Shown here: positions 40,012 through 51,109 of the stretch, one piece after another
Layout: the number at the start of each line of letters is the position of its first letter
How positions within the stretch are numbered: position 1 is the stretch's first letter
Assembly: GCA_037013685.1 (NCBI GenBank)
Contig: CM072894.1
Location: 6,016,841 to 6,080,840 of the forward strand
Source of the DNA: Acridotheres tristis
Taxonomy: Eukaryota > Chordata > Aves > Passeriformes > Sturnidae
Reading direction: 5' to 3'
Length of the DNA: 64,000 nt
Made by a program: the position numbers and the translations under genes
Notes under the pieces: model-generated
Databases searched by the model: none
What the model was told of the DNA's origin: nothing
Seen by the model: the letters and a program-made list of their open reading frames with translations, nothing else

Positions 40012-40101
40012 GTTTTTGTTTGTTTGCTTTTGTTTCGATGGGGTCTTTTGGGGGGGGCTGGTTTGTATTTTAACATTTTTTGAGGTTTTTGTTCGTTTTT
40101 G
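40012..40101 (+). repeat. T/G-rich low-complexity tract
   Basis: About 90 bp mainly of T and G, containing TTTTGTTTCG at 40028-40037, a GGGGGGGG block and later T-rich runs. It shares the CpG-containing decamer with the tracts at 521 and 3748. Confidence 0.7.
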
Positions 40102-41250
40102 CCCTCAATTTTTTCAAAATTTAAAATTCCTTCTTTCTACACAACAGTGTTTTTGACCACCTGTTTCAAACACGGTTTCTGAAATTTCTGCATTTTTACC
40201 AACCAACAGTGAGTGGCAGCTTGGATGTAATCTGTTTCCAAGCTGAGAGTAATGGTTGATTCCTCAAATTGAAACCTGCAAATACAGCTAAAATATACAA
40301 GCCAATTACTTTTAGGCAAGTTATCAAGTAAATGTAGAAATAAAATCAAATGAGATAACCTACTGCATCTTAATTACTAGCAATATTCTCTCTTGCTTAT
40401 GAGAATCTAAATATTCATTAATTCTGAGCAATTAACAATAATGAAATGAAAGCCTGTGATGCTGAAGTTTGGAATTAGGTATGTCAGAATTCAGTAAAAG
40501 ATGCATGAATTAACTTCTTCACAATTTCTATCAAGAGCCCTTCAGGAGCACCGTGGTGACAAATTATTTTCTATAAATGCATACGGATCAGGGTGGGGAA
40601 GTCTGAAGAAGCAGCTAAAGCAAATGTTTATTGTAGACACAGAGGGTGACAGCACTTTTTACATCTCAGTACTCCATGAAGCTGTGTGTTCAATTCAGAG
40701 CACAAATATTCAACTCTCCATCCCCACAGTGCTCAGGGTTGCTAATACAGTACCATGACACAACAGCTGTGTAGATCTATCCCAAAATACAGCAGAAAAA
40801 TGAAAACGTCCCAAGAATCATTTGCTTATATATTCTATTTAAGCCGAATAAACCTCTGGATCTTACTTGCATAAATCCCCCATTACTTGGGTCTGTTTGA
40901 ACTGTAAAATATTATTGCTCCTTCAAAATGATCAGTAAAGGCAAACACAGCCTAGAAAAAAACCTTCTGCAGTTTTAAAATGAGGTGTAACCCAGTCTTT
41001 CATAAACACATGCTATTCAGTCATGAGTGACATAACAGATTCCAGTACATCAGGATCATAGATTTTCCTATCTTATATAGCATAAAGCCACAAATTAAGG
41101 AAAAGAAAACCAGAACCAAAACATGGTGTATTGTCTAGGCTTTCCTCAACCTGCCTTATACAAAGAAGCTTGCCATGCCTTTGAGCAACTTTCTTTGCCA
41201 ATAAATAAATGCAATTTCATAAAATATTTTCAATTTTTTATTGTTATATG

Positions 41251-41273
41251 ACCTAAATTAATGCAATTTAGGT
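41251..41273. repeat. Perfect hairpin, 9-bp arms and 5-nt loop
   Basis: ACCTAAATT (41251-41259), loop AATGC, then AATTTAGGT (41265-41273) form a perfect inverted repeat. It lacks the T run expected of a terminator and is too short for a microRNA precursor. It would lie in the 3' untranslated region of the minus-strand exon candidate if that proved real and ended at the AATAAA at 41237-41242. Confidence 0.55.
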
Positions 41274-41797
41274 ATGTGGTTATCCAATTTTACCCTTAGA
41301 ACCATCTCACCTGAAAGAGAAGTGTTTTTTCCAACGCTAATATTGAGCATACAACAATTTCTAAAAAGTTAAATTTCAAAATTTCTGCTGAAAATGAAGC
41401 TACTTATGTAACTTAGTTCTACTAGTAAGAGCACTAATGAGAAGACCCCAAGGAGATATCAAAGAATAATTTCAAACATCGAACACAGAGAATAACCAAT
41501 TTCTTTTTCTAATCATCAGAGGCACCTCTACGACTACACAAAGACTTATTATGTTATATTCAACTTGAAGGTTAATTAGAAAGTAGGTTACTAAGGGCAA
41601 AAGGTTCTAGAGGTATTATTTTTCTCTTAGCTTTCAGTGATTTGATATGATCTATGGTAGAGCTTAATCAAGAAATGCTGTAAATGGGGAAAAATATTCT
41701 TTACAAGTTCTGTGGATAGGCCACCCCTCCGATTCAGGCCATTTTTACAGATATAGCAAGATGTCACATTTATCAAGTTTATCACATAGTAAGTGTT

Positions 41798-41965
41798 CTA
41801 AATCGTTAATTCAGATGCCTCTTTGTGGTCTTCATTTTCTAAAAGTTCTAATGAAGATTTAAGTAATATCCTTCTGGTTCCAAGTGCCTCCAGCTCCTCC
41901 ACAACCACAGGCTTTTGCTTACTGAGCCTGACACTTGGTGGCTTCTTCCAGGCAGCACACAAAAG
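41798..41965 (-). CDS. Candidate terminal coding exon, unrecognised
   Basis: On the minus strand a 55-codon open frame runs from a possible acceptor (CTCTTGCTACTCAAG, AG just above 41965) to a TAG at 41798-41800. The peptide has a mixed, protein-like composition, with segments such as KPPSVRLSKQKPVVVEELEA and RRILLKSSLELLENEDHKEA, suggesting a basic stretch followed by an amphipathic acidic helix. The first half is GC3-rich (GTG, GAG, CTG, GAG); the second half is AT-rich. An upstream in-frame TAG (41996-41998) means it must be spliced on or be non-coding. The acceptor is only moderate. A minus-strand AATAAA lies about 560 bp downstream (41237-41242). The plus strand is also open here but gives a Ser/Thr-rich peptide typical of antisense reading. 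No family is recognised. Confidence 0.18.
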   Translation of the reverse strand, partial: LLCAAWKKPPSVRLSKQKPVVVEELEALGTRRILLKSSLELLENEDHKEASELTI

Positions 41966-43921
41966 CTTGAGTAGCAAGAGTTTGTCTTCTCTCTTCTACT
42001 TCCACATTCCCAAGAGAAAATACCTAAATAAAATGTTTTGCTTCTCTGGACACTTTACTGCCTTCATGCTCAATCATTTCTTGGGTCAGGTCCTTTTATA
42101 ATTTGAAAGTATAAAACATGTGCATGTCTGAGCTGACTCTTGCCACCCTGTATAAATATCACAGAGGGAAGTGCAATCCTGCATTTTCCTTTCAAATTAG
42201 GCTTTTGCAATCAGTTTAAAGTTAAAAAATACACAACAGCTACTCCAGGACAGACAGTTGAAACCTCACAACTTATGCTTTATCAAGGTACTTTAGAAAT
42301 TAATTCATTCAATGAATTATTGATTACTTTGAAGCATAAAACCTAAGTTAGTCCTTAAATTATTTACTACACTATTCTTCTGCAATTTTGCTCCAGAATT
42401 CTAGCCAAGATAAGTTAAAAAATTTTGGTTATTTCAATTACGGAAATTGGAATTAATACTAGATAAAATCCCAATAACATAATGAGCCAAGCTCATGTTT
42501 CAGTGCAAGTTAAAATTCACCAATAAAAGCAAAAGCTTTAAATTAAGGCACCCCTCTCAGTCCTACCCCACTCATTTCACTGGCATACAGAAGCCACCAA
42601 ACTTAAAAACCCATTAGAAGAAGTCCCTGAAGTCACCATTTTTGTGTAAATTTTCCATCCCTTGGTGTGTGATGGGTTGGTGTGCTGTGTTGCACAGAGC
42701 CCCAGATGGCTGGCTGCCAAAAGGGTAAAATGGGTAATGGATGTTACTCATCCAGAAACATTCTAAGTCACAAGCAAAAATGAAAACCAAAGTAAACTAA
42801 GTTTTCTCTGCAGGGATGTTTTCTTCTCTTCTGTTCCTGCCTATCCATATATTCGAAGCAAAACCCTTTTACCTCAGGGCAAGACACTATTGAAGTGAGA
42901 GCAGCATGTGAATTGAAAGCTCTGAAACTGCTCCAGAGCAGCCTGATTGGCTCAAACCTTTCAGAACCACGAATTTTGAAGCCCACAGTGCTGGAGGATA
43001 ACTTCAGTTTGAAAGCTCAGCTTACAGAACTCTGTTTCAGACCTAGGAGCAACTACTCTAGCCTGGGAAATCTTGGAAGTTGAAGGAATTTCTGAAATTG
43101 GCAGAATAGCTGTATGTTCTCCAGCTGCCCTTCCCCTTCCCTGTTTTTGGGGTTTTTTTAGATGACAATCTACACTGCAATTTCTTTGCAACGGAAAATG
43201 CAAACTTCCCATGGAAAAGTTAAAAGTGTGTCACTATGAATTCCATATGAATTGGACATGGAAGGAACACTTAGCCTAAAACCCCATCTCTGAACTCCAC
43301 TGATGCTCCAGCAAGGGCCATTTCCAACTGGCTGCACCAAACAGCGCAGAGGGAAAACCAGTGGTCAGTGCTCAGCACAACAGGACTGCACAAGAACAAG
43401 GGTTTACTAGAACAGAAAAAAGCCTAACTGCTAAGGAAATAAACAAAAATAAACATATTTGTATCGTGCTTCTCTTTGCTTTACCAATTCCTGCTCACCA
43501 CCAGCTTTTTGCTAAGCATCAGTCGGTCTCATACAGCAAAATCTTGAATATTTTAGAGTTTTCATCTTTGGGTTCTTTTTCTTTTCTTTTGTCCCTGGAA
43601 CAGGGAAGGCACAAAAGCCAATCTTCAGGTGCCTTAACAAGGACCAAGGACTCATTCCACAGATGGAGTAACTGCAGTTACTACTATTTTCATCTGTATT
43701 GATTTCTTTCCAAAACCCTTTTAAAACTGTATCACCTCAGAGTGCACAGACCCAGCAATATTTTTCAGATACCAGTGTGAAATTGCAGAATGTGTCCAGG
43801 AGAGTATTAAAGGAGCAGTTGAAGTTAAAAGTGCTATCACTACTCTTTTATAATTATGAAACTATGCTTAAATGGACTTGTAGGTTACCTTTTTCCAACT
43901 AATCCTCAGTTGCATTTAAAC
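41966..43921. other. AT-rich non-coding DNA, no gene seen
   Basis: No recognisable exon. A frame of 113 codons at 43361-43702 has no domain or splice support. The segment ends at the start of the large T/G-rich block. Confidence 0.6.
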
Positions 43922-44479
43922 TTTTTTCATTTTTGAGTTTTTCTTTTTTGTTAATTTGTGGGTGGGGTATATTTTGGTTTTTTGTTAATTTTACTGGGGG
44001 TTTTTTCTCTATTTTTCGGGGTTTCTTTCTTTGTTTTGTTTCTTTTGGGGTTTTTTGTTTTGCTTTGAAGTTTTTTTGTTCTTTTTTCTTTTTGAATCTT
44101 TTATTTTTTTAGATTTTGTTTTGATGCTTTGGTTTTGTTTCTTTTAGGATTTTTGTGGAGCTACGGGTTGTTTCTTGTGCTTTTTGGGGGTTTTTGCCAT
44201 CAGAGGTTTTTTTGGTTGTGAGTTTTTTGTTGTTTCAGGGGATTCTGGGGAGGCTTTCATTAGTTTCTACTTTCTTTAAGGTTTTGAAGGTTTTTTGTTA
44301 TTATTTTTTGCTCTTTTTTTAAATTTTTTTGAGATTGTTTTAGGGAATTTTGGGGGTTTTTTTTTGGTGGTATTTTTTGGGGTTTTTTTGTTTGTTTCTT
44401 TCTTTTTTTGTTTGTTTGTTTGGCTTGTTTTTCTCGGGAGGGGGGTGGTTGGGCTTTTTGGTTTTGGGGTTTCTTTTTT
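43922..44479 (+). repeat. Large T/G-rich low-complexity block (~560 bp)
   Basis: About 560 bp in which the plus strand is overwhelmingly T with runs of G (TTTTTTGGGG-like blocks), with few A or C. It contains TTTTGTTTCTTTTGGGG and TTTTGTTTCTTTTAGG, variants of the decamer seen in other tracts. It has no exact unit length, so it is not a simple microsatellite. The minus strand is correspondingly A/C-rich. Reading frames through it (44260-44561 on both strands) encode Phe/Val/Gly-rich or Lys/Gln/Pro-rich low-complexity peptides and are artefacts. It is the most compositionally extreme part of the window. Confidence 0.85.
44436..44469 (+). other. Possible G-quadruplex-forming sequence
   Basis: Four G runs of three or more (GGG 44436-44438, GGGGGG 44440-44445, GGG 44451-44453, GGGG 44466-44469) are separated by loops of 1, 5 and 12 bases. 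The last loop is longer than the usual limit of seven, so folding is possible but not strongly predicted. Confidence 0.4.
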
Positions 44480-45350
44480 ACAATTCCTTGATAAGCAATT
44501 AACAAAAATAGGGAGCCATGAATATTATTGCAAAATTCTGGTGCTGTGTTCACAGATTTAAGACCAAGGTGATTCTAGTCACATTTCCAGTGATGAAAAT
44601 CCAAAGCTTAGTTTTCTCATACTTGTGTTGGTGAATCACACAACTATCCAAAAAGATTGATATCATTTTGAATATTGGTTTTCCTTTTACTCCATAAAGC
44701 AATAGTTAATAGGTAAAATTATTCAGCCTCTCTTAAAGACAACCTGTTTTAATGTTTTTTAAGGATGGAGTATCTCGTGCTTCAACCTAGCACCTATCTT
44801 GAGAAGCCTCATAAAAATCGTATTATTTACCATAGTTTCTAAGTGGTGGACAAATAGTTTCTATATGCTCTTCACAAAACTAATTACTGAAGAAATACTG
44901 GATTCAAAACCAGCTTAGGAATGCAAGGTTTTGCTTTTACCGCCCAGAAGAAGTATAATATTTTCCCCTTTTCTAAGTTTCACAGCCAAAATAATACCCA
45001 GAATCAGGGCAAAATCTTGCAATGGAGTTGCAAGTCATGTCACACAGTGCTGCTCTGGGCATTGGTATCAAATGGATTTTTGTGCAATTCATTACAGAAC
45101 ATACAGAACACTTTTAGCCAACAGTCAGCACACCTTTAGCTCGGCACCAGTTTTCTAGAATTGTTCATTAACTGCAGAGTTGCAGACATTCATATAGTAC
45201 TTCCATAAAAAGTAACAGGGATTACCACAATCCAAGTACAAAATTCATTTCTTAGTAAAATTGGCTCTATTGTCTAGAAATAGGTGTTTCTAGGGTTTTT
45301 TCGCCATAGTCATCAAAGCCAAAACAATTTATATAAAACACAAGGAAATA

Positions 45351-45387
45351 GCAAAAGAAAACCCACAACAACCCCCAAAAACCCCTA
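45351..45387 (-). repeat. A/C-rich low-complexity tract
   Basis: Thirty-seven bases of A and C with almost no T or G, including CCCACAACAACCCCCAAAAA. A reverse-orientation member of the T/G class. Confidence 0.6.
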
Positions 45388-46549
45388 GGCACATGCTCAG
45401 GGCACAAAACCAGAAAACCTGCCTATTCAGTGAATTAAAATCCATAATATACCAAAAATGCCTGTATTTACATATTCACCACATCCTTCTCATCTTCATC
45501 CCATCTCCTCCAAAAGCCCAGGGATAAGAGCTGGTGGAAGGATTAATACCCACAAGGTTTCCTTTCAAATGTATTTCCCATTCATTTTTGCTTATGTATT
45601 GTATATATTGCTTGTGTACATATACAAAAGTTTCCAACTCACTTCCATGATCACTGTAAAATCTAGTCCATGCACTACACTCCAATGAAGCAGCAAGTTT
45701 GCAAGACAATAAATAGAAATGTGTGAAATGGATGTATCTGCACCTCTCTGAATGCCAATCCTTCCTACTGATCTGCAAACACACAGTACAGGAGCAGACT
45801 TTACTCCTTGTTCATGGCTGGCTGTCTAAAAATTGCCATGGTAATCCTTAAGTCCTACAAAAGCATCAGCATGGATGTTTATGTTCCAGAAAGCTTTCCA
45901 TTATGTGCAATGTATATCACTTAAAAATCTCTGCATACCTAATACCTGTCCCAAAATCAGACTTGCTAAAGTAATTGGAAAACATGCTGCAGCCAAACAA
46001 CGTATTTCAGAACTACTGCGTATATTGTCTCATTTTCCTCACATGGAAAAAAATAGATGAGAAGTAACAATCTGATCTTGACAACGAGACCGACTGGTTC
46101 AAAAATATTAGCAATAAAAACCCAGTGCTAACAGCAGCAGCTCCCCATGGCTGAATTCTTTCTCTAGTGACAAGAGCACCACCTATAGACCTACAAAGTC
46201 GTCCTTTCATCGTGTTTGACCTTAAAACACAGTTTAGCTTCTAATCTTGAATGAGTGTAAGAAGTTTCAGCTGTCACCAGGTATTAGTTAAGAGTAGTGT
46301 AGTAATTTTAAATAATTTGTATCAGTTACAGGCATGCTCCCATTTCCTTAAAAACAGTCACGCTTTCAGAGTATTTTAGAGCGAAAACCTGTGTTGATTA
46401 CATCATCTGGCTTGACAGGGACTTCTCACATCATTGCCTTTTAGTGGTCCTGAAAAGCCAAACACAGGCAGAGCAGTCAATATATAGCGACACAAAGTGT
46501 CCTGGATGAGCGGGTGTGGGAGCAGTACCGAGGCTGGCTGCTGTTCAGT

Positions 46550-46564
46550 GGGATGTAACATCCC
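46550..46564. repeat. 15-bp near-perfect palindrome
   Basis: GGGATGT-A-ACATCCC has 7-bp arms around a single central base, in a patch with more CpG than its surroundings. A palindrome of this form could bind a dimeric factor. No known consensus is matched with confidence. Confidence 0.4.
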
Positions 46565-48090
46565 TGCTCCCTGTTTTGGCAGCTCCACGTGCCCTCGAGA
46601 TGCAGAGTAAATCCATTACTGCCACTTTCCCCTGAGCCTCTGAGGCTGCACTGCTCACACTAAAGGTTCACTCCCCAGGGACTTGTCAAATCTACCCCAG
46701 CCTTGGCCTGGTGATAAATACACTGGGAGCTGATAACACTTTCACCTGACAGGATGTTAAAAATGTTCTGCTAATACGAGAGAATCGAATTGGTACAAGT
46801 CAGCTGACTCTCCTTAAAATGTCAGTCTTTTCACTTTATAAAAACAAGAACAGAATTTTATTTTTCTACAATTTATATAAAGATGACATGTAGTTTTAAA
46901 AGTCAATTTAGATTAAAGAAGAATGGCAAAAAACATAAAAAATCAAGCAAACTTTTCCAATAATCTAAAGAGTGGACACACATGAATAACACTGACTTAT
47001 TCATAATCACTGCAGCAACTTCCCACTTTGGAAAAAATCTAAACCAACCATAACAGACTACTCTTCAGAAAAATCACTCTGTGTTTTTTTCCTAAAAAAC
47101 CTTATTTTGAAAGAGTTAAATCCCAAGTAGCATTAGGACTTGGCAAGTTCCTGTTTCATTTTGTGCCTGTTTGCAGGAGTGTGTTAACATCTCTCCCGAA
47201 ACACTCTACATTTACTTTTAAACCAACTAACGTGGCATGAAGTTTCCCCATCTCAGCTGCATGCCATGATAGGATATAAGAGGAACAACTCTTGGATCAT
47301 CTGTCTTTTTCCTGTCAAAATAGTGTGATATTAACATCAAAAAAGGCTGATTCTTTGCTTTGCTAATAAAATGGTGCATGCAAAATTCACTAATTTTTTT
47401 TTCTTGATTTGAAAACGCAAATGTAAAAAAAAACCCGGTTTTGCTCATTTTTTTCTCATCAGTCATATAAGTCACCTCATTAAGAACAACCAGGCTTCTT
47501 ATGTGCAACTTTTAGGCAAAGAGATTTGCAAAGCCACAGCAATTAGTGCTACAGTGACTCGGTTCTTATCTGAAGTGATGAACAAAATATAAGGAGTTTA
47601 GCAGTGAAAGTCAGACTTACAGCAATGTAAACCAGCTTCCCTGGTTTATTTCGCTAGGATTAATAAGGTTCTGTTTTGTGTACTCTGAATAAAGTCCTTT
47701 AAATCACCAGTGCCACTCACTGCTGCTCAAGTCTGCATGTGACCAACACAAGGATCTGTGCTTAGCTGCAAAGCCCTCCTTAGAAGCCTGAGCTAGAGAA
47801 TTAATTAGAAAATAGCTGGCCAACGAAATCTAGGAAAACTGTCTGGATCCTAAAGGACATAACAGTAACATTTAATAGCATAGAGAGCTCAGCCTGCTAC
47901 TGGGAAATCATAAGGAACACTTAGAAAAAAGTAAAAAAATTTTCATTTTCCCACGACTCTGTGAACAATACTCAGTGCTTCAGCCAGAAATCAATCAAGG
48001 TCAGGAGCGACTTTCACCCATAAGCACCTCAAGATGCTTTAGCAAATGCACAGGTGTTGAGTCTTGATCAATGCTGAAGAGTTGAAAGAT

Positions 48091-48115
48091 ATTGACCCCA
48101 GTAAGTGGGGTCAAT
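48091..48115. repeat. Perfect hairpin, 9-bp arms and 7-nt loop
   Basis: ATTGACCCC (48091-48099), loop AGTAAGT, then GGGGTCAAT (48107-48115). It is the most GC-containing of the hairpins seen. No T run follows and the stem is too short for a microRNA precursor. It may be chance. Confidence 0.55.
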
Positions 48116-50563
48116 GAAAAGCAGAAAAGCAGACTAAACTAAAGAGAATTGTCATATATGCAAGTCCCTGCACATGATTATACAACTTTGTTGTGAAAGA
48201 AAGAAGAATTCAGACATAACCAGAACAGAGGAGTACCCAAAAGAAGATCTCTTGGCCTAGGTGACAGTATCAACACACCAGGAAGACATTCTGATTCCTA
48301 AGTTAAAAGTAATTTTTTAAAGAAATAAAATAGTAGGTTTTCAGATACTTTGCAAAGCTCCTCCACTTTCTGAGAAAGGGAGTTATCACTGGCACATTTA
48401 AATAGAGCAATGACCTCTCAGGTTTGCAAAGGTATACATACAGCAGGTATGGGCTTATACAACAGAAACCAGCAAAGTTTGGAAGTTGAAAAACAGGAAT
48501 CTGAATTGCAGCTGACATAGATAAAATGACTGGTTTGGAAAGTCACCCTTGCAGCAGTGATCCCACCAGGGATGAGCAGGAAAGCAGGAATTTGCCAAAG
48601 GTGGAACTCTGGAGTTATGCAATGATGGGATTCTGACTGGGAGTATCAATGATATGAATTGATGGGTCAAGGGATGTCAGAGGGATGGTTATGCAGGAAG
48701 AATGTCACAGACCTACAGATGGCCAGCAGCTGAAATGCCAGGCAAGCTCCTGTCAGGGAGCCATGATTCCTACATGGAATAGTTGTATGATTCTTCACAG
48801 CTTGAATCAAGCTGTCACTGCACTCATGTACCCTGGGAAAATTCAGGCAATTCAAGCCATTCTTTTATACTACTGTATTAGACTTTCAACTGATGCAATA
48901 TAATTTATTATTTAACAGCAATTTAACTTTGCAGTCTCTTTTATTAACTTAAGGACATAATGATGCTACTAAATTTAACTACTGAAGAATTCATGAGAGG
49001 CCACAGGAGAATGCAATGAGATTGCAGCTGTAAGAAAACACCAGTCTTCTGATTTGTCCATATTAATTAGCAATAAACTTATAATAAATTTATACAACCA
49101 ACACCAAATTTGTGAAAATAACTGGCAAAGAGAAGAACTCCCTAATGAGAACTCAACAGAGAAGACTAAAGTAAATGCCAGAAGCTAATAGGTCTAGAGC
49201 CTCCTACAACCAGGAAAGTGAGGGTGGAAGATTTTAGTTGCCTTCTCTTTTACGAGATAGACATTTCTGATGACTGAAGTTACCATGAGAGGCAAACCCT
49301 CAGACTCTCACATTTAATGCTACCCCATCCCATTTATATTGGGAATTGTTTCCAGAACTCTTAGAAGTACCATTTTTCTAGCCTAAGCAGGAGAAACAGT
49401 TTTCTTCCCTTAGTCAGGCTCGCACTGAGGACAGCTATTAGATTTCCTTTTGATGGATTTCTCTCATGTATTTAATCCACCAAGGGTTAGTAGGCTAGTT
49501 GCAGGAAGTATATTTGGCAACAACCGAGTTGTGATTATCACAATCATGACTTTCTGCTTTTGCCTGCTCAGGCAGCTAACAAAAAATATTGAATCTGGAC
49601 CATTGCACAGCAGGCCCCTGGAAAACCCTGCAAGGCATGTGCACTTACATTCATCAGGACTTTTTTTAAAAGATGATGAAATTTCTTTTTAATACGATGT
49701 GATGGACACGGTCTGATTTTTGGCATGGAAGGAAATAAATTGCCAGCAGTATCAGAAGTCAGGAAGAGCACACAATTCAATGTCACTTCCAAATCAATGA
49801 AAAGCATTTCAAGTTTTCTAGCTGCCAAGGTTTTCCTTTAACACTTGTCACCGTAAACATACATAAAATATAGAGAGCATTTTTTCTTTATAATTTATTA
49901 CCATATTTTATAGATAGATCTATTTATATTGTGTCTATAGGTAGAGCTGTATGACAGCTTTATACTTGAGGGACACCATGACTCAGGATTCTGTAAAATT
50001 ATACTTCAATGGTGATAAAGCATCCCCCATTCTTGCTCAGCCCTAAATAGCCATGTTCAGAATCTAGTAGTTATAGCTGGACACAGAAGCTGCTGTTTGA
50101 AAGTTTTCCTTAGTTCCATGTGAGAAGTAGGAATAATTCTGAATACAGATGGAGCAAAGGAGGAGAAACAAAAATATAATAGAAAAAATAATAATTCCAG
50201 TTCCTCAGCATGCTACAATTATTTCACAAAGATTTGTACTTCCCTAAATCCGACTGGACTTGGTGTATTTTGAGTGCTCTCATGTTTCCAACTCTCCTTT
50301 CACCAGGATTCCTTGCAAAGTGGAGTATTGCTCAAGTTGTTATTAGATTAATCTGACCTAGTTTAGCATTTGAAATTAATTCCCTTCAGAAATCTATCCA
50401 GAATGACAACTCAAGGAGATCTTAAGCTTAAGAAAAAAATCCACCATCCCACAGGCCTTTTGGCAAAGTTCCGAAGCTTTTCTTACCAAAGTGTTAAAAT
50501 TTTGGACAGACATAACATCATTATAAGACAGTTGTAACAATAAGTGCTATAATACAGTTTGGG

Positions 50564-50599
50564 AAAAAAAAAAACAAACAACAAAAATCACAAAAAAAT
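50564..50599 (-). repeat. A/C-rich low-complexity tract
   Basis: A run of eleven A followed by CAAACAACAAAAATCACAAA. Same class as the other reverse-orientation tracts. Confidence 0.65.
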
Positions 50600-51047
50600 A
50601 TCAATTTTACACTAGGCTAGCCAGGACAGTTCACAAAGAATTCCTATGTATCACAACTCAGAGTGCCATAAAATTGAAGTAGAATTAAATAGTGTCTTGG
50701 TGCTTCAAGTAACAAAAAAGCAGATTTAAAATTATATTTGTCAGGCAAAGTAATCAGCAGTGGAATATGAAACACATAAAGACTATAAGAACAGAATTAA
50801 TTTACAATGTAAAGCAGGTATTTCCATTTTTGATGGCATAAACAAGTAACTAGTTAGTAATTCTTGTTCAAATTAGTAAAAGAAGAGGGGGTTTTAAGCT
50901 TGATTTAAATCAGAAAAAAAACTTATAAAATAGGTGAAGTATTTTGTGAAGCTTGAAAACTTAGTTATTCAGAAACATGTTCAGAGTTTGGAGTAAAGTA
51001 AGAAGAAAGCCAACAGAACATCAGCGGATTCTGGAGAAGTTTTACAG

Positions 51048-51109
51048 GGTGGTTTTTTGTTTGGGGTCAGGGTGTTTTTTGGAGTTTCTCTCAGTGTTTT
51101 GTTTTTTTT
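51048..51109 (+). repeat. T/G-rich low-complexity tract
   Basis: About 62 bp with blocks GGGTGGTTTTTTGTTTGGGG and GTTTTGTTTTTTTT. Same class as the larger block at 43922. No flanking direct repeat was found. Confidence 0.65.

Larger units (their letters stand above)
33224..41797. other. AT-rich non-coding DNA, no gene seen
   Basis: AT-rich sequence without a recognisable exon. It holds a run of fourteen A at 34141-34154, a run of eleven T at 35049-35059, AT palindromes at 37920 and 38704, a small inverted repeat (ATGCCA/TGGCAT) at 37714-37731, a T/G tract at 40012-40101 and a hairpin at 41251. The minus-strand AATAAA at 41237-41242 may serve the exon candidate that ends at 41798. Confidence 0.6.

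Noticed and set aside
44260..44561. Overlapping open frames on both strands with membrane-like (plus) or Lys/Gln/Pro-rich (minus) peptides
   Set aside because: Both are direct products of the T/G-rich block; repetitive composition, no domain and no gene context.
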